NCBI RefSeq assembly: GCF_013362815.1
Contig: NZ_JABFVK010000013.1
Coordinates: 186,001 to 250,000, forward strand
Origin: Hamadaea sp.
GTDB taxonomy: Bacteria > Actinomycetota > Actinomycetes > Mycobacteriales > Micromonosporaceae
Direction of reading: 5' to 3'
DNA length: 64,000 nt
A model generated the notes under the pieces. That model was not told where the DNA came from, made no database searches, and was given only the letters and a program-made list of their open reading frames with translations. The position numbers and the translations under genes are program-made. Positions 1 to 8,645 of this stretch are shown here, one piece after another. Within the stretch, counting starts at the first letter, position 1. Each line of letters opens with the position of its first letter.

Positions 1-537
1 ACGGTTCCGGAGAGCCTGAAGCTCTATCAGGGCGACACCCTGATCCGGCAGTCCTCGTCGAGCGCGCTGCAGAACGTCACCGTTCCGTCCGGCGTACGCG
101 CCTTCCGGCTGGTGCACGACGCGTCCCGCCCGGCCGACATCTGGCGGCTGTCGACGCGTACGCACACCGAGTGGTCCTTCACCTCCGGCACGACGACCGC
201 CAATACGCCGTTGGCGCTGCCGGAGCTCGATTACGACCTGCCTGCCGACCTGCACGGCGACGTCAACGCGGGCAGTACGCAGCACATCCGGCTGGAAGCA
301 GGTCCGCAGCTCGGCGGGGGAGTCGACGGTGGCCCCGTGACGACGGTGACGCTTCAGGTGTCCTACGACGACGGTGCCACCTGGACACCGGTCACGTTGA
401 CCCAGCGGTCCGGCGGTTGGGAGGGCGACCTCAAACTGCCGAAGCAGGCGGGATTCGTCTCGCTGCGGACGGCGGCGACTACTGCGGACGGCTGGACCGT
501 CGCGCAGGACGTCATCCGCGCGTACGGGGTTCGGTAG
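1..537 (+). CDS. C-terminal part of a secreted S8 (subtilisin-like) peptidase, 5' end outside the window
   Basis: The frame is open from base 1 and ends at the TAG at 535-537, so only the last 178 residues are visible. They contain no catalytic motif. The pattern of a beta-rich tail, with a run resembling 'RLSTRTHTEW' and later 'VSYDDGATW', 'FVSLRTAATT' and a final 'VIRAYG', is what I know from the C-terminal domain of large actinobacterial S8 peptidases exported by the Sec route. The family call rests on this tail only; another secreted beta-sandwich protein is possible. It is followed within 15 bases by a strong hairpin terminator. Confidence 0.6.
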   Translation, partial: TVPESLKLYQGDTLIRQSSSSALQNVTVPSGVRAFRLVHDASRPADIWRLSTRTHTEWSFTSGTTTANTPLALPELDYDLPADLHGDVNAGSTQHIRLEAGPQLGGGVDGGPVTTVTLQVSYDDGATWTPVTLTQRSGGWEGDLKLPKQAGFVSLRTAATTADGWTVAQDVIRAYGVR

Positions 538-549
538 GGGCCGTTCTCG

Positions 550-581
550 CCGGGGCCGGTTGCCCCCTCAACCGGCCCCGG
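550..581. terminator. bidirectional hairpin terminator
   Basis: CGGGGCCGGTTG (551-562) pairs perfectly with CAACCGGCCCCG (569-580), extended by one outer C-G pair, around a 6-base loop. It lies between two converging genes (stops at 537 and 597) and can serve both. Confidence 0.8.
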
Positions 582-596
582 CTCACGGACGCGCAC

Positions 597-920
597 CTAC
601 GTCTGCCGCTCCAGGCAGGTGACCGAGACGGGAGTCAGCGCGATGCCGGAGAGCAGGCTCTCCGGCGTCCCGCAGAAGAACTTCTCGGTGTCGCGCCCGT
701 GAACGGTGAACTCGCCGGCGACTGTGCCTACCGCCGGAGCTCCGTTCAGCGGTACGCAGTTCCCGGCTCCGGTGCCCGTCGATCCGAGGACCGTCACGGT
801 GTCGCAGAGATAGTCGCGCAGGGCCGCATGGGCCGGTGCCGCGATGAAGACGGCGCTTGCGGCCGTGGCCAGCGCCGCCGCGAGCGTGAGGCGTACTGTG
901 CGCTGTCTGGTGGATCCCAT
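597..920 (-). CDS. small secreted protein with signal peptide
   Basis: 107 residues. A Sec signal peptide is clear: positively charged start (GSTRQRTVR), hydrophobic run of about 20 residues, and an Ala-x-Ala site (AHA) near residue 32. The mature part of about 75 residues has four cysteines (in DYLCD, GNCVP, KFFCG, VTCLE), which may form two disulfides outside the cell. A good ribosome binding site (GAAGGAG) precedes the ATG. I do not recognise the family. It faces the large DUF11 protein gene across a 183-base divergent promoter region. Confidence 0.75.
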   Translation of the reverse strand: MGSTRQRTVRLTLAAALATAASAVFIAAPAHAALRDYLCDTVTVLGSTGTGAGNCVPLNGAPAVGTVAGEFTVHGRDTEKFFCGTPESLLSGIALTPVSVTCLERQT

Positions 921-978
921 GGGCTACTCCTTCAGGTTGCTCGAAACATCGACGTAAACACCCGGCTCAATGTGCGGC

Positions 979-1011
979 AAGACGTCGTTCCGGGTCACGG
1001 AACGGCGTCTT
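979..1011. promoter_or_regulatory. imperfect palindrome in a divergent promoter region
   Basis: AAGACGTCGTTCCG (979-992) and CGGAACGGCGTCTT (998-1011) are inverted copies with one mismatch and a 5-base spacer. It lies between the small secreted protein gene and the DUF11 adhesin gene, both starting away from it. It could be an operator for either or a leader hairpin; no regulator gene is adjacent. Confidence 0.45.
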
Positions 1012-1103
1012 AAGGAACTCTCAGTAGTTGGCCGATTACGAATTGTAGTTTCGCCAGCGTGTTATGCCCGGGATGCCGGGCCGGGGTCTGGTAGATCATC
1101 TAC

Positions 1104-4100
1104 GTGTCCTTGCGTTTCCTACGTCCGGCCGTCCGGGCTGCTCTTGCTTTCGGCCTGCTGCTCTCCGTCATTCCGATGGTTCCGGCGTCGGCGGCCTCGT
1201 CCCGCCACGGGCGGGTCGCCCGCGCGGCCGGTACGCCCGGCGTACCGCAGGACCCGATCGTCATGTACGCCGAGGACTTCGAGCACGATCCGGCCGACAC
1301 CCCGATCCGGCTCACCGCGTACACCGGAGCCGCGCCGCTGAGCCAGACCTACACGGCGGACGCCGGCTGGCTCAAGGGGTGCAACGGCTGGGTGCTGGAC
1401 GACAGCTCGACTTCGGACGCGTACAAGCCGGGCATCGCCGACTGCGGCAACAGCACGAAGTTCTGGAACCAGATTCGCGATTTGGCGGACGTGCTGGGCG
1501 AGTTCAACGGTTCGGCCGACTCGAACGCCAATCACGCGGTTGCCGCGTTCACCTGGACCGCGCCCGCGGCCGGCAGCGTGGAGTTCGAGACCGACAAGCC
1601 CATCCCGCTCACTGCGTCGAACCGGTTCCTGACGTTCTCGGTCAATTCCGTCGCGGTCAACTGCTCGGTGTCTGCGCCGAAGTTGAGCTTCTCGTTGCTG
1701 AACGGCTCCGCCGCGACGTCGGTGACCGCCAAGCCGGTGAACCCGTGCACCGACCCTGATGCCAAGAGCTACACCTCCGACGTCGCCGGGACGGCGAAGG
1801 CCGTGCGCGGGTACGCCGACAAGCCACTATTGTTCACCGGGAACGAAGTCGGCATCCGGATGACGAACGGCAACGGCAGCGGCACCGGCAACGACGCGGC
1901 GTTCGACGACATCGAGCTGGTGGACGTCACGCCGCAGATCGACAAGGCGTTCAGCCCGGCGGCGGTCGCCTCCGGCGGGACCACCACGCTGACCTTCACG
2001 ATCACGAACACCTCGGACCTGCTGGCCAAGCCCGGCTGGTCGTTCACCGACGCGCTGCCCGCCGGGATGACCGTGGCCGCGCCCCTGACCACCTCGACGA
2101 CCTGCGCCAACGGGAAGGTGACGGCGACCGCCGGGGGAGCGTCGGTCGGGCTGGCCGGGGATCTGAAGGAGGACCAGGCGTCGTGCACGCTGAGCGTCGG
2201 CGTCACCGCGCCGAAGGGCACTTATCGCAACTGTGCCGCCAACACGTCCGAGCTCGTCGGGGTGAATCCGCCCGACTGCGCGACGGTGCTGTTCGACGAT
2301 CCTTCGTACGCCATCAGCAAGGTTTCCTCCCCGCCGTCGGGAACCGCCGTGCAGCCGGGGGAGAAGGTCACCTACACCGTGACGGTCACCAACACCGGGC
2401 GGGTGCCGGTCGACGCCACGGTGGCCGATGACCTGTCCGGCGTACTGGACGACGCGTCTTACAACGGGGACGCGGTCGCTGGAACGGGGAAGCCCGCGTA
2501 CGCCGAACCGAAGCTGCTCTGGGCGCACACGTTGCCGGTCGGCGGCTCCACCACGATCACGTACTCCATCACCCTGCACGATCCCGGCAGCGGGGACGGC
2601 GTACTGACCAATCAGGTGACCGGATCGGACGAGTCGAACTGTCCTACTGGGACCGAGCCGGGCTGCACCACGACCGTCGGCCCGGCGAAGCTGAAGATCG
2701 TCAAGACCGCCGACGCCACGACACCGGTCCAGCCGGGGCAGAAGATCACCTACACGCTGACCGTCACGAACACCGGGATCGGCACCGCCACCGCGGTGAC
2801 CGTCACCGACGACCTGGGCGGCGTACTCGACGATGCGGCCTTCTCCAGTGCCGCCGCCTCGGGTGGTGCGGTCGGCTTTGACAGCCCGACGTTGACTTGG
2901 AAGGGCGACGTCACCGCCGGTACCCCGGTCACGATCACGTACTCGGTCGTCGTCAACGCGACCGGTGGCGACCGTACGCTGAAGAACGTGGTGACCGGGC
3001 CACCCGGCTCGAACTGCGAGCCCGGCTCGGACGATCCACAGTGCACGGTGTCGCTCGGCGTGCCGCGACTGGACGTCCGCAAGTCGGCCACGGCGTCAGC
3101 GACACCCGTGATCCCCGGAACGACCGTCACCTACCAGGTCACCATCGCCAACACCGGCGGAGTGGACTATGCGAAGACGACGGTCACCGACGACCTGTCC
3201 GGCGTACTGGACGACGCCTCCTACAACGGCGACGCCGTCGTCTCGTCGGGCGAGGCCACGTTCGCGAGCCCGGTTCTGTCGTGGACTGGGGACGTCGCCG
3301 TCGACGCGACCGTCACGATCACCTACACCGTGACGGTGAAGAATCCGCTCAGCGGCGACGGCAAGCTGGGCAACGTCGTGACCGGCCCGCCCGGCTCGAA
3401 CTGCCTGCCGGGCTCGGCCGATCCGGCCTGCTCCGCCCAGCCGAAAGCCGCGGCACTGACGATCCACAAGTCGGCGAACACCACCACCGCGAAGCCCGGC
3501 GACGTCGTCACGTACACGGTCACCGTGACCAACACCGGGGCAGCCTATCCCGACGCGCAGGTCACCGACAACCTCAGCGGCGTCCTCGACGACGCGGTCT
3601 ACAACGGCGACGTGACCGCCGACAGCGGGAAGACGGCGTACGAGCAGCCCACGCTGACCTGGACCGGCGACGTGCTCGCCGGTGCGACCGTGACCGTCAA
3701 GTACTCCGTCAAGGTCCGGCAGCCGGTCCCCGGGGACCATGTGCTCGGCAATATCGTGACCGGGCCGCCCGGGTCCAACTGCCCGGCGGAGCCTGCCGAC
3801 CCCGCCTGTTCCACCACGGTGAACGTCGCCGACCTCGTGGTCGGCAAGTCGGCCCATGCATCGGCGACTCCGCTGACGCCGGGGGCGACCGTCACCTACA
3901 CGATCACCGTGGCCAACCCCGGCACCGCGGCGTACGCCGGAGCTGCGGTAACGGACGACCTGAGCCGAGTGCTCGACGACGCCGGCTACAACGGCGACGT
4001 GACCGCCGACGGCGGCAAGGCCGCGTACGAACGGCCCACCCTGAGCTGGTCGGGTGACGTGGCGGCGGGTGCGACGGTGACGATCACGTACAGCGTAACG

Positions 4101-5645
4101 GTCACCGGCGGCGGGGACGGTCTCCTGGCCAACGGCGTGGTGGGTCCCGGCCCGTCGAACTGCGCGCAGAACTCCCTCTGCGGTACGCCGAACCTCCCCG
4201 TCGCCGAACTGCGCATCGCGAAGTCGAGCGACGGCCCGGCGCTCGGCCCGCTCGACCCCGGAGGCATCGTCAAGTACACCGTGACGATCAGCAACATCGG
4301 CACGGCTGCGTACCCGGCGGCCGAAGTCGCCGACGACCTCACGAACGTGCTCGACGACGCGGCGTACAACGGCGACGTGGCTGCCGACGCCGGGAAGGTC
4401 GCCTTCGAAGCGCCGACGCTGACCTGGACGGGCGACGTCGCGGCGGGCGCTACGGTCACGATCACCTACTCGGTGACCGTCGATGACCCGGATGCCGGTG
4501 ATCGCATACTGACCAATGTGGTCACTGGACCGCCGGGATCCAACTGCGCCAACGGTTCCAGTGATCCGGCGTGCCGGGAACGAGTGCCACGGGCCGACGT
4601 CGCGGTGGCCAAGACCGCCGACCGTACGCACGCCGGTCCCGGCCAGATCGTCACCTACACCGTGCGCATCACCAATTCCGGCAAGGCCGCCTATCCCGCG
4701 TACGCGATCTCCGACGACCTGTCCGGCGTACTCGACGACGCGGTCTACGACGACGACGCCTCCGCAGATTCGGGGCATGCTTCCTATGCCCAGCCGACCT
4801 TGTCGTGGACCGGTGATGTCCCGGCCGGGTCGACGATCACCGTCACGTACTCCGTGACCGTCGGCAACCCGCTGCCCGCCGGGGACGACAAGCTGATCAA
4901 CGCGGTCACCGGCCCGCCCGGCTCCGGCTGCGCGCCGGCCGACCCCGGTGACGGCTGCACCACAGTGGTCGACGCGCCGCGCCTGGACTTCGGCGATCAG
5001 CCCGACAGCTACCAGACGACTCGGGCCACTGGTGGGGCGTACCACCGGATCGTCGCGACCTTGCGCCTGGGCGCGGGCATCACGGCAGACTCCGATGGCC
5101 GACCGTCGGTGCAGGCCGACGGCGATCAGGACGACGGTGTCGTGGCGGTACGCGGCGCGACCGCGGGCAGTGACCAGCTGAGCGTGGACGTCCGTGCCAC
5201 CAACCTTGCGTCGACCGAGGCGGTCCTGGCCGGTTGGGTGGACTTCGACGCGGACACCGACCTGGATAGCGTCGAGGCGCAGCAGGTCGTCGTCCCCGCC
5301 GGAACGAGTGCCGCGACCTTCACGCTGACCTGGCCCACGCACATCACAGGTGGGCAGGTGCTCCGGCTGCGGCTGCGGTTGTTCGGCGACCTGCCTTCGG
5401 TCGAGTCGATGGCGCGGCTGGAGCTGACTCCGGCGATCAGCCCGATCGGCTTCGGCGGGGCGGGTGAAGTCGAGGATTACGTCTGGGACATCCCCGGCAC
5501 GCCGCCGTCCCAGTACGCGGACCGGCCCGACCAGTTGAGCGACACCGGTGACGACGTCCTCGGCCTCGCGCAGTCCGGAGCCGCCCTGATCCTGGTCGGA
5601 GCCTTCCTCGCCGCAATTGGTCGACGGCGTTGTGCCGCTAGCTGA
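1104..5645 (+). CDS. large DUF11-repeat surface protein with GEVED domain and sortase-type anchor
   Basis: 1513 codons from a GTG start. Order of parts: signal peptide (about residues 1-30, ending ASA); an N-terminal lectin-like beta domain with several Cys; one divergent DUF11 domain (from about 280); seven closely similar DUF11 repeats of about 128 residues; a GEVED domain beginning 'DFGDQPDSY'; and a wall-sorting tail, LSDTG followed by a hydrophobic span and a final RRR. The LxxTG-hydrophobic-basic layout means covalent attachment to the cell wall by a sortase; LSDTG is a variant of the usual LPxTG/LAxTG. DUF11 proteins act as stalks or adhesins on the cell surface. No sortase gene is in the window. 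The start is chosen because the signal peptide begins directly there. Confidence 0.88.
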   Translation: MSLRFLRPAVRAALAFGLLLSVIPMVPASAASSRHGRVARAAGTPGVPQDPIVMYAEDFEHDPADTPIRLTAYTGAAPLSQTYTADAGWLKGCNGWVLDDSSTSDAYKPGIADCGNSTKFWNQIRDLADVLGEFNGSADSNANHAVAAFTWTAPAAGSVEFETDKPIPLTASNRFLTFSVNSVAVNCSVSAPKLSFSLLNGSAATSVTAKPVNPCTDPDAKSYTSDVAGTAKAVRGYADKPLLFTGNEVGIRMTNGNGSGTGNDAAFDDIELVDVTPQIDKAFSPAAVASGGTTTLTFTITNTSDLLAKPGWSFTDALPAGMTVAAPLTTSTTCANGKVTATAGGASVGLAGDLKEDQASCTLSVGVTAPKGTYRNCAANTSELVGVNPPDCATVLFDDPSYAISKVSSPPSGTAVQPGEKVTYTVTVTNTGRVPVDATVADDLSGVLDDASYNGDAVAGTGKPAYAEPKLLWAHTLPVGGSTTITYSITLHDPGSGDGVLTNQVTGSDESNCPTGTEPGCTTTVGPAKLKIVKTADATTPVQPGQKITYTLTVTNTGIGTATAVTVTDDLGGVLDDAAFSSAAASGGAVGFDSPTLTWKGDVTAGTPVTITYSVVVNATGGDRTLKNVVTGPPGSNCEPGSDDPQCTVSLGVPRLDVRKSATASATPVIPGTTVTYQVTIANTGGVDYAKTTVTDDLSGVLDDASYNGDAVVSSGEATFASPVLSWTGDVAVDATVTITYTVTVKNPLSGDGKLGNVVTGPPGSNCLPGSADPACSAQPKAAALTIHKSANTTTAKPGDVVTYTVTVTNTGAAYPDAQVTDNLSGVLDDAVYNGDVTADSGKTAYEQPTLTWTGDVLAGATVTVKYSVKVRQPVPGDHVLGNIVTGPPGSNCPAEPADPACSTTVNVADLVVGKSAHASATPLTPGATVTYTITVANPGTAAYAGAAVTDDLSRVLDDAGYNGDVTADGGKAAYERPTLSWSGDVAAGATVTITYSVTVTGGGDGLLANGVVGPGPSNCAQNSLCGTPNLPVAELRIAKSSDGPALGPLDPGGIVKYTVTISNIGTAAYPAAEVADDLTNVLDDAAYNGDVAADAGKVAFEAPTLTWTGDVAAGATVTITYSVTVDDPDAGDRILTNVVTGPPGSNCANGSSDPACRERVPRADVAVAKTADRTHAGPGQIVTYTVRITNSGKAAYPAYAISDDLSGVLDDAVYDDDASADSGHASYAQPTLSWTGDVPAGSTITVTYSVTVGNPLPAGDDKLINAVTGPPGSGCAPADPGDGCTTVVDAPRLDFGDQPDSYQTTRATGGAYHRIVATLRLGAGITADSDGRPSVQADGDQDDGVVAVRGATAGSDQLSVDVRATNLASTEAVLAGWVDFDADTDLDSVEAQQVVVPAGTSAATFTLTWPTHITGGQVLRLRLRLFGDLPSVESMARLELTPAISPIGFGGAGEVEDYVWDIPGTPPSQYADRPDQLSDTGDDVLGLAQSGAALILVGAFLAAIGRRRCAAS
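2300..4980 (+). repeat. seven tandem DUF11 repeats inside the adhesin gene
   Basis: Units of about 385 bases start near 2308, 2692, 3067, 3460, 3838, 4207 and 4600. Each encodes 'VTYTVTVTNTG', a 'DDLSGVLDDA-YNGD' stretch, 'TLTWTGDV', and most end in 'VTGPPGSNC'. The conserved stretches are nearly identical between units, so copy number is likely to change by recombination. Confidence 0.85.
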
Positions 5646-5934
5646 GCACGATGGACACGGCGCCGGACGGAACCCGACACCTGCGGTGAAGGTGAAGTGG
5701 GACGGGCTGGTGCCGCTGTTGGTCCAGTCGATGCCGCCCGAGCCGGACGAGGACTCGGTCCGCGACGCGGAACGACATCACGCGCGCATTCGCCCGCGCG
5801 GCCGCGGCGTTCCGTAGCGTGGCACGGCACCTGGACGAGCCGACCGAAGGCCACCAGGCTCCGACGGTAACCGGCATCGATGTCGTTTCTCGCTGAGTCG
5901 ATACGTGGCTCAGTGCCGAAAGGAGAAACTGGAT

Positions 5935-6480
5935 ATGGCATTCACTCCGCGCCGGGCGTGGTCCCGGCTGGCTGTCGCGGCTGCGGCCGCCGCTCTGGTG
6001 GTCACCGGTCTGGCGGTGCCCGCCTCGGCGAACACGACGGTCATAAACTGCACCGGCGAAGTCGAACTCGCCTTCTCGCCCGGTCTGACGTACAGCGACC
6101 AGACGGTGTCCTACACCGGCGAGGACCGTGCGACCTCCTGCATCAGCGTGACCCACCCGTACCTGCACTCGTTCGTCGGCCCGTTCAGCGGCACCGCGAC
6201 CCAGTCCTGCGGAACCCTGCTGGACGACGGCGTCGGCACCGAGGTTCTCTATTGGAACGGCGGCACCACGCTGACCAGCACGTGGACCTACAGTTACGTC
6301 GCGCAGCAGCTGGCCAGCGTCGTCGTCTTCACCGTCACCGGCACCGTCACGAGCGGCGTCGCCGCAGGTGCTGTGCTGAACCAAGTCAACGTCATCCCGC
6401 TCGCCGACTTCCTGGCCTGTTCGCAGCCTGGCGGGTTGCAGGGCTACACGGGTGCGTCCACCTGGGTCTTCACCGGCTGA
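5935..6480 (+). CDS. small secreted protein
   Basis: 181 residues from the ATG at 5935, which has AGGAG (5921-5925) nine bases upstream; an in-frame GTG at 5905 lacks this and would put charged residues before the signal. The signal peptide runs to about residue 32 (VPASA). The mature protein has Cys in VINCTG, TSCIS, QSCGT and LACSQ and is rich in Thr, Ser and Val, typical of an exported beta-sandwich. I do not recognise the family. It ends at a strong hairpin shared with the converging DUF1906 gene. Confidence 0.72.
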   Translation: MAFTPRRAWSRLAVAAAAAALVVTGLAVPASANTTVINCTGEVELAFSPGLTYSDQTVSYTGEDRATSCISVTHPYLHSFVGPFSGTATQSCGTLLDDGVGTEVLYWNGGTTLTSTWTYSYVAQQLASVVVFTVTGTVTSGVAAGAVLNQVNVIPLADFLACSQPGGLQGYTGASTWVFTG

Positions 6481-6551
6481 GACTGCTGTTTCGTCGGCCG
6501 GGGAGCAGCCGGATGCGACAGCCCCTGTATCAGGCAGCCCGGATCCCGGCT

Positions 6552-6594
6552 GGCGACGAGTCGGACCACAGGGATGGTGGTCCGACCCGTCGCC
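6552..6594. terminator. bidirectional hairpin terminator
   Basis: Two 18-base arms (6552-6569 and 6577-6594) pair with a single mismatch around a 7-base loop. The hairpin lies between the converging stops at 6480 and 6624. Confidence 0.8.
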
Positions 6595-6623
6595 GTTTGG
6601 CGTTCGGCGTTTGGCGTCGAGGA

Positions 6624-8021
6624 TCAGGCGACCGTTCCGGGCTGGGCGGACAGGAGGTATTGGGTCCAGCCGGAGGTGTCGACGGCACCTGCGCCGGTGA
6701 TGTCGGATCCGCTGCCGTTGAACGGGTTGGTATCGATGTAGCGGAACAATGAGCCCTCCGGTCGGTGCCCGAAATAGACACCACCGCCGGGCGAGAGCAG
6801 GTTGTCGAAGACATTCCACGTGGAGGACTTCAACTCGTAGCCCTTCCAGCTCCCCGCGCCGTTGATCTTGTAGGAGAGGAGGCGGCCGTCGCTCGCGGTG
6901 CCGAGGATCCAGTCCGGTCCGGTCGTGGTAAGGGTCTTGAGGGTGAAGCCGCTGTCGATTTTGGTGTTGTTCGTGATGTCACCGGCCTCGGGTTTGGCGG
7001 CGCTGACTGTGTAGCGCCGAAGGACGCCGTCGGCGATGCCGAACAACGACCCGTCACCGTCGTAGGCCAGCAGGTCGTGCGTCCAGCCGGAACCCAGATA
7101 CGCCGGTCTCTCGAACACGAGCTCGTCGTTGTTGGTGATCACGTTGATCCGGTACAGGTTTCCGAAGTTGCTCGTGACCAAGACGGTGCTGAAGTTGAGC
7201 GTCGCCATGGCCTTGGGTGCGAAACCGATCGAACTCGCGGAGACGACGGCACCGTGCGTTCGATCACCGCTCGCCACGTCAACCGCGGTGTACGTCATCT
7301 TGCCATCGCTGAGGAAGCCGTAGATCTTGGCAGTGCCGCGTGGTTGCCCGCCCCATTGGCCGAAGTCCGTGGAGCGCGCCTCGTTGCGGTCGCAGTCGGC
7401 GCCGTCGACGGTGATGCCGTTCTGCACCTGGCGTAACTGTGCCCGGCTGTCCCAGCTGCCGCCGGACCAGGCGTAGGTCTGCCAGCCCCAGGTGATCTTG
7501 CCGGCGTCGAAGAGACGGTCGATGACGTAGTAACCGCCGTAGGCGCCGGTGCGGCTGCGACCGAGCACCGAGGCCACACCGTCGAAGTAGGAGTTGATGG
7601 CGGACTGCTGCGCCTCGGTGGCGTCGAAGTCGACACTGAAGTAGATCGGCCGGTCCGCCGGCATGCCGCAGGCGATCGCCTGGCGCTGCGCCTCCTTGGC
7701 GTTCTCGAGGCCGGCGGAGTACCCGTTCAGCGCCTCGTTCGCCGAGTACTCCCAGTTGACGACGATGTCGAGACCAGCAGCGCGTAGTGCGTCGGCCTCG
7801 CTACGGGTGAGGTTCTTGCCGGTGGTGCTCCAGCTGACATAGCGGCAGACGAAGGAGTATCCGGCGGCGGCGATGGCGCTGGGATCGGGGCGGCCCCAGG
7901 AGTAGTCGATGCCTTGCCGTGTCGCGGCGTGGGCTGGCGAAGCCAACGACAATCCCGTTACGGTGCCGAGTGCGGTCGCCCCAGCGGCACCCAGCAGCGC
8001 TCGGCGAGAGATGTGTGTCAT
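6624..8021 (-). CDS. exported DUF1906 (glycoside hydrolase-like) protein with tachylectin-like propeller
   Basis: 465 residues from the ATG at 8021, preceded by GAGGG; the frame stays open further upstream but that part has no domain signal. The N-terminus 'ISRRALLG' followed by a hydrophobic stretch and AHA is a twin-arginine signal peptide. Residues about 33-250 begin 'RQGIDYSWGRPD' and contain 'YFSVDFDATEAQ' and 'WQTYAWSGG', the DUF1906 (Rv2525c-like) TIM-barrel domain related to GH25-type lysozymes. The C-terminal 210 residues resemble a five-bladed tachylectin-2-type sugar-binding propeller. A role in binding or cutting cell wall glycan is likely; activity of DUF1906 proteins is not well established. 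Confidence 0.82.
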   Translation of the reverse strand: MTHISRRALLGAAGATALGTVTGLSLASPAHAATRQGIDYSWGRPDPSAIAAAGYSFVCRYVSWSTTGKNLTRSEADALRAAGLDIVVNWEYSANEALNGYSAGLENAKEAQRQAIACGMPADRPIYFSVDFDATEAQQSAINSYFDGVASVLGRSRTGAYGGYYVIDRLFDAGKITWGWQTYAWSGGSWDSRAQLRQVQNGITVDGADCDRNEARSTDFGQWGGQPRGTAKIYGFLSDGKMTYTAVDVASGDRTHGAVVSASSIGFAPKAMATLNFSTVLVTSNFGNLYRINVITNNDELVFERPAYLGSGWTHDLLAYDGDGSLFGIADGVLRRYTVSAAKPEAGDITNNTKIDSGFTLKTLTTTGPDWILGTASDGRLLSYKINGAGSWKGYELKSSTWNVFDNLLSPGGGVYFGHRPEGSLFRYIDTNPFNGSGSDITGAGAVDTSGWTQYLLSAQPGTVA

Positions 8022-8299
8022 CGCCGTCAGCCCTCTACCAGGCGGGTGGAAGGGAGCATTGGGGCTCTGCCAGTGTGGTCGACGGCGCCGGCCGCAGCAG
8101 CGACCGCCACCATGCCCGGCAAACGCGAATGGAGGTTCGGTGTCATGCCAGGCAGAGTCGGGTACGAGGCTTGAATCGTCCTTGAACAATTCTTGAATGC
8201 CCTGAGTGCGGGACGGCAGGCTGGAGGCGGAACCGCTGTCCCAGGTATCCATCGAGCTGGGTCTACTTGACGGCGACCTCGTCGCGTACTCCCGAGGGC

Positions 8300-8586
8300 A
8301 TGGCGTCGCAGTTCTCCCGCCTCGTGCCGTGGGTGGACGCAGCCAGGCAGGTTGCCGCGGCGAACGCGCGCCAGGGCTGTCCTGGGACATCTACAACTTC
8401 TACGACGACAACGCCAGCCTCACCGACAACGAGACGATGGCCGAACACCAGCTGCGCCGCCCGAGTCTCGCCACGACGCTGGCCCGAGGCAAGCAGTTCG
8501 CGATCAGTGAGCGGTGCAAGATCTACGATGCGAACGACGTGCTCGTACTGAAGCCCGCCACGGCGGCATTCACTACAGCCCCCTAA
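8300..8586 (+). pseudogene. possible frameshifted remnant of a small protein gene
   Basis: From 8300 one frame reads 'MASQFSRLVPWVDAARQ' with nearly all codons ending in G or C, as far as about 8375. From there this bias switches to a frame one base away, reading 'LSWDIYNFYDDNASLTD' to a TAA at 8584-8586. Each half looks coding only in its own frame, which is the mark of a single-base indel or a sequencing error. A shorter intact frame from GTG 8206 covers the second half with a less convincing start. No family recognised. Confidence 0.4.
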
Positions 8587-8595
8587 CCCATCCCC

Positions 8596-8638
8596 CCAGC
8601 GTCCCCTCACCGCCTGCGGGGCTGCGAGGGGACGCTGG
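8596..8638. terminator. long hairpin terminator of the S1 protease gene
   Basis: CCAGCGTCCCCTC (8596-8608) pairs with GAGGGGACGCTGG (8626-8638). Outside it, CCTAACCCATCC (from 8583) can pair with GGATGGTTAGG (8640-8650, which covers the protease stop codon) with one bulged C, making an unusually long stem between converging frames. Confidence 0.7.
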
Positions 8639-8645
8639 TGGATGG

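Noticed and set aside
3096-5342. 748-codon open frame on the minus strand across the DUF11 gene
   Set aside because: It is a shadow of the GC-rich repeats; no start context, low-complexity Arg/Gly/Val product.
6770-7436. Plus-strand frame opposite the DUF1906 gene
   Set aside because: No ribosome binding site or domain; GC3 pattern fits only the minus strand.
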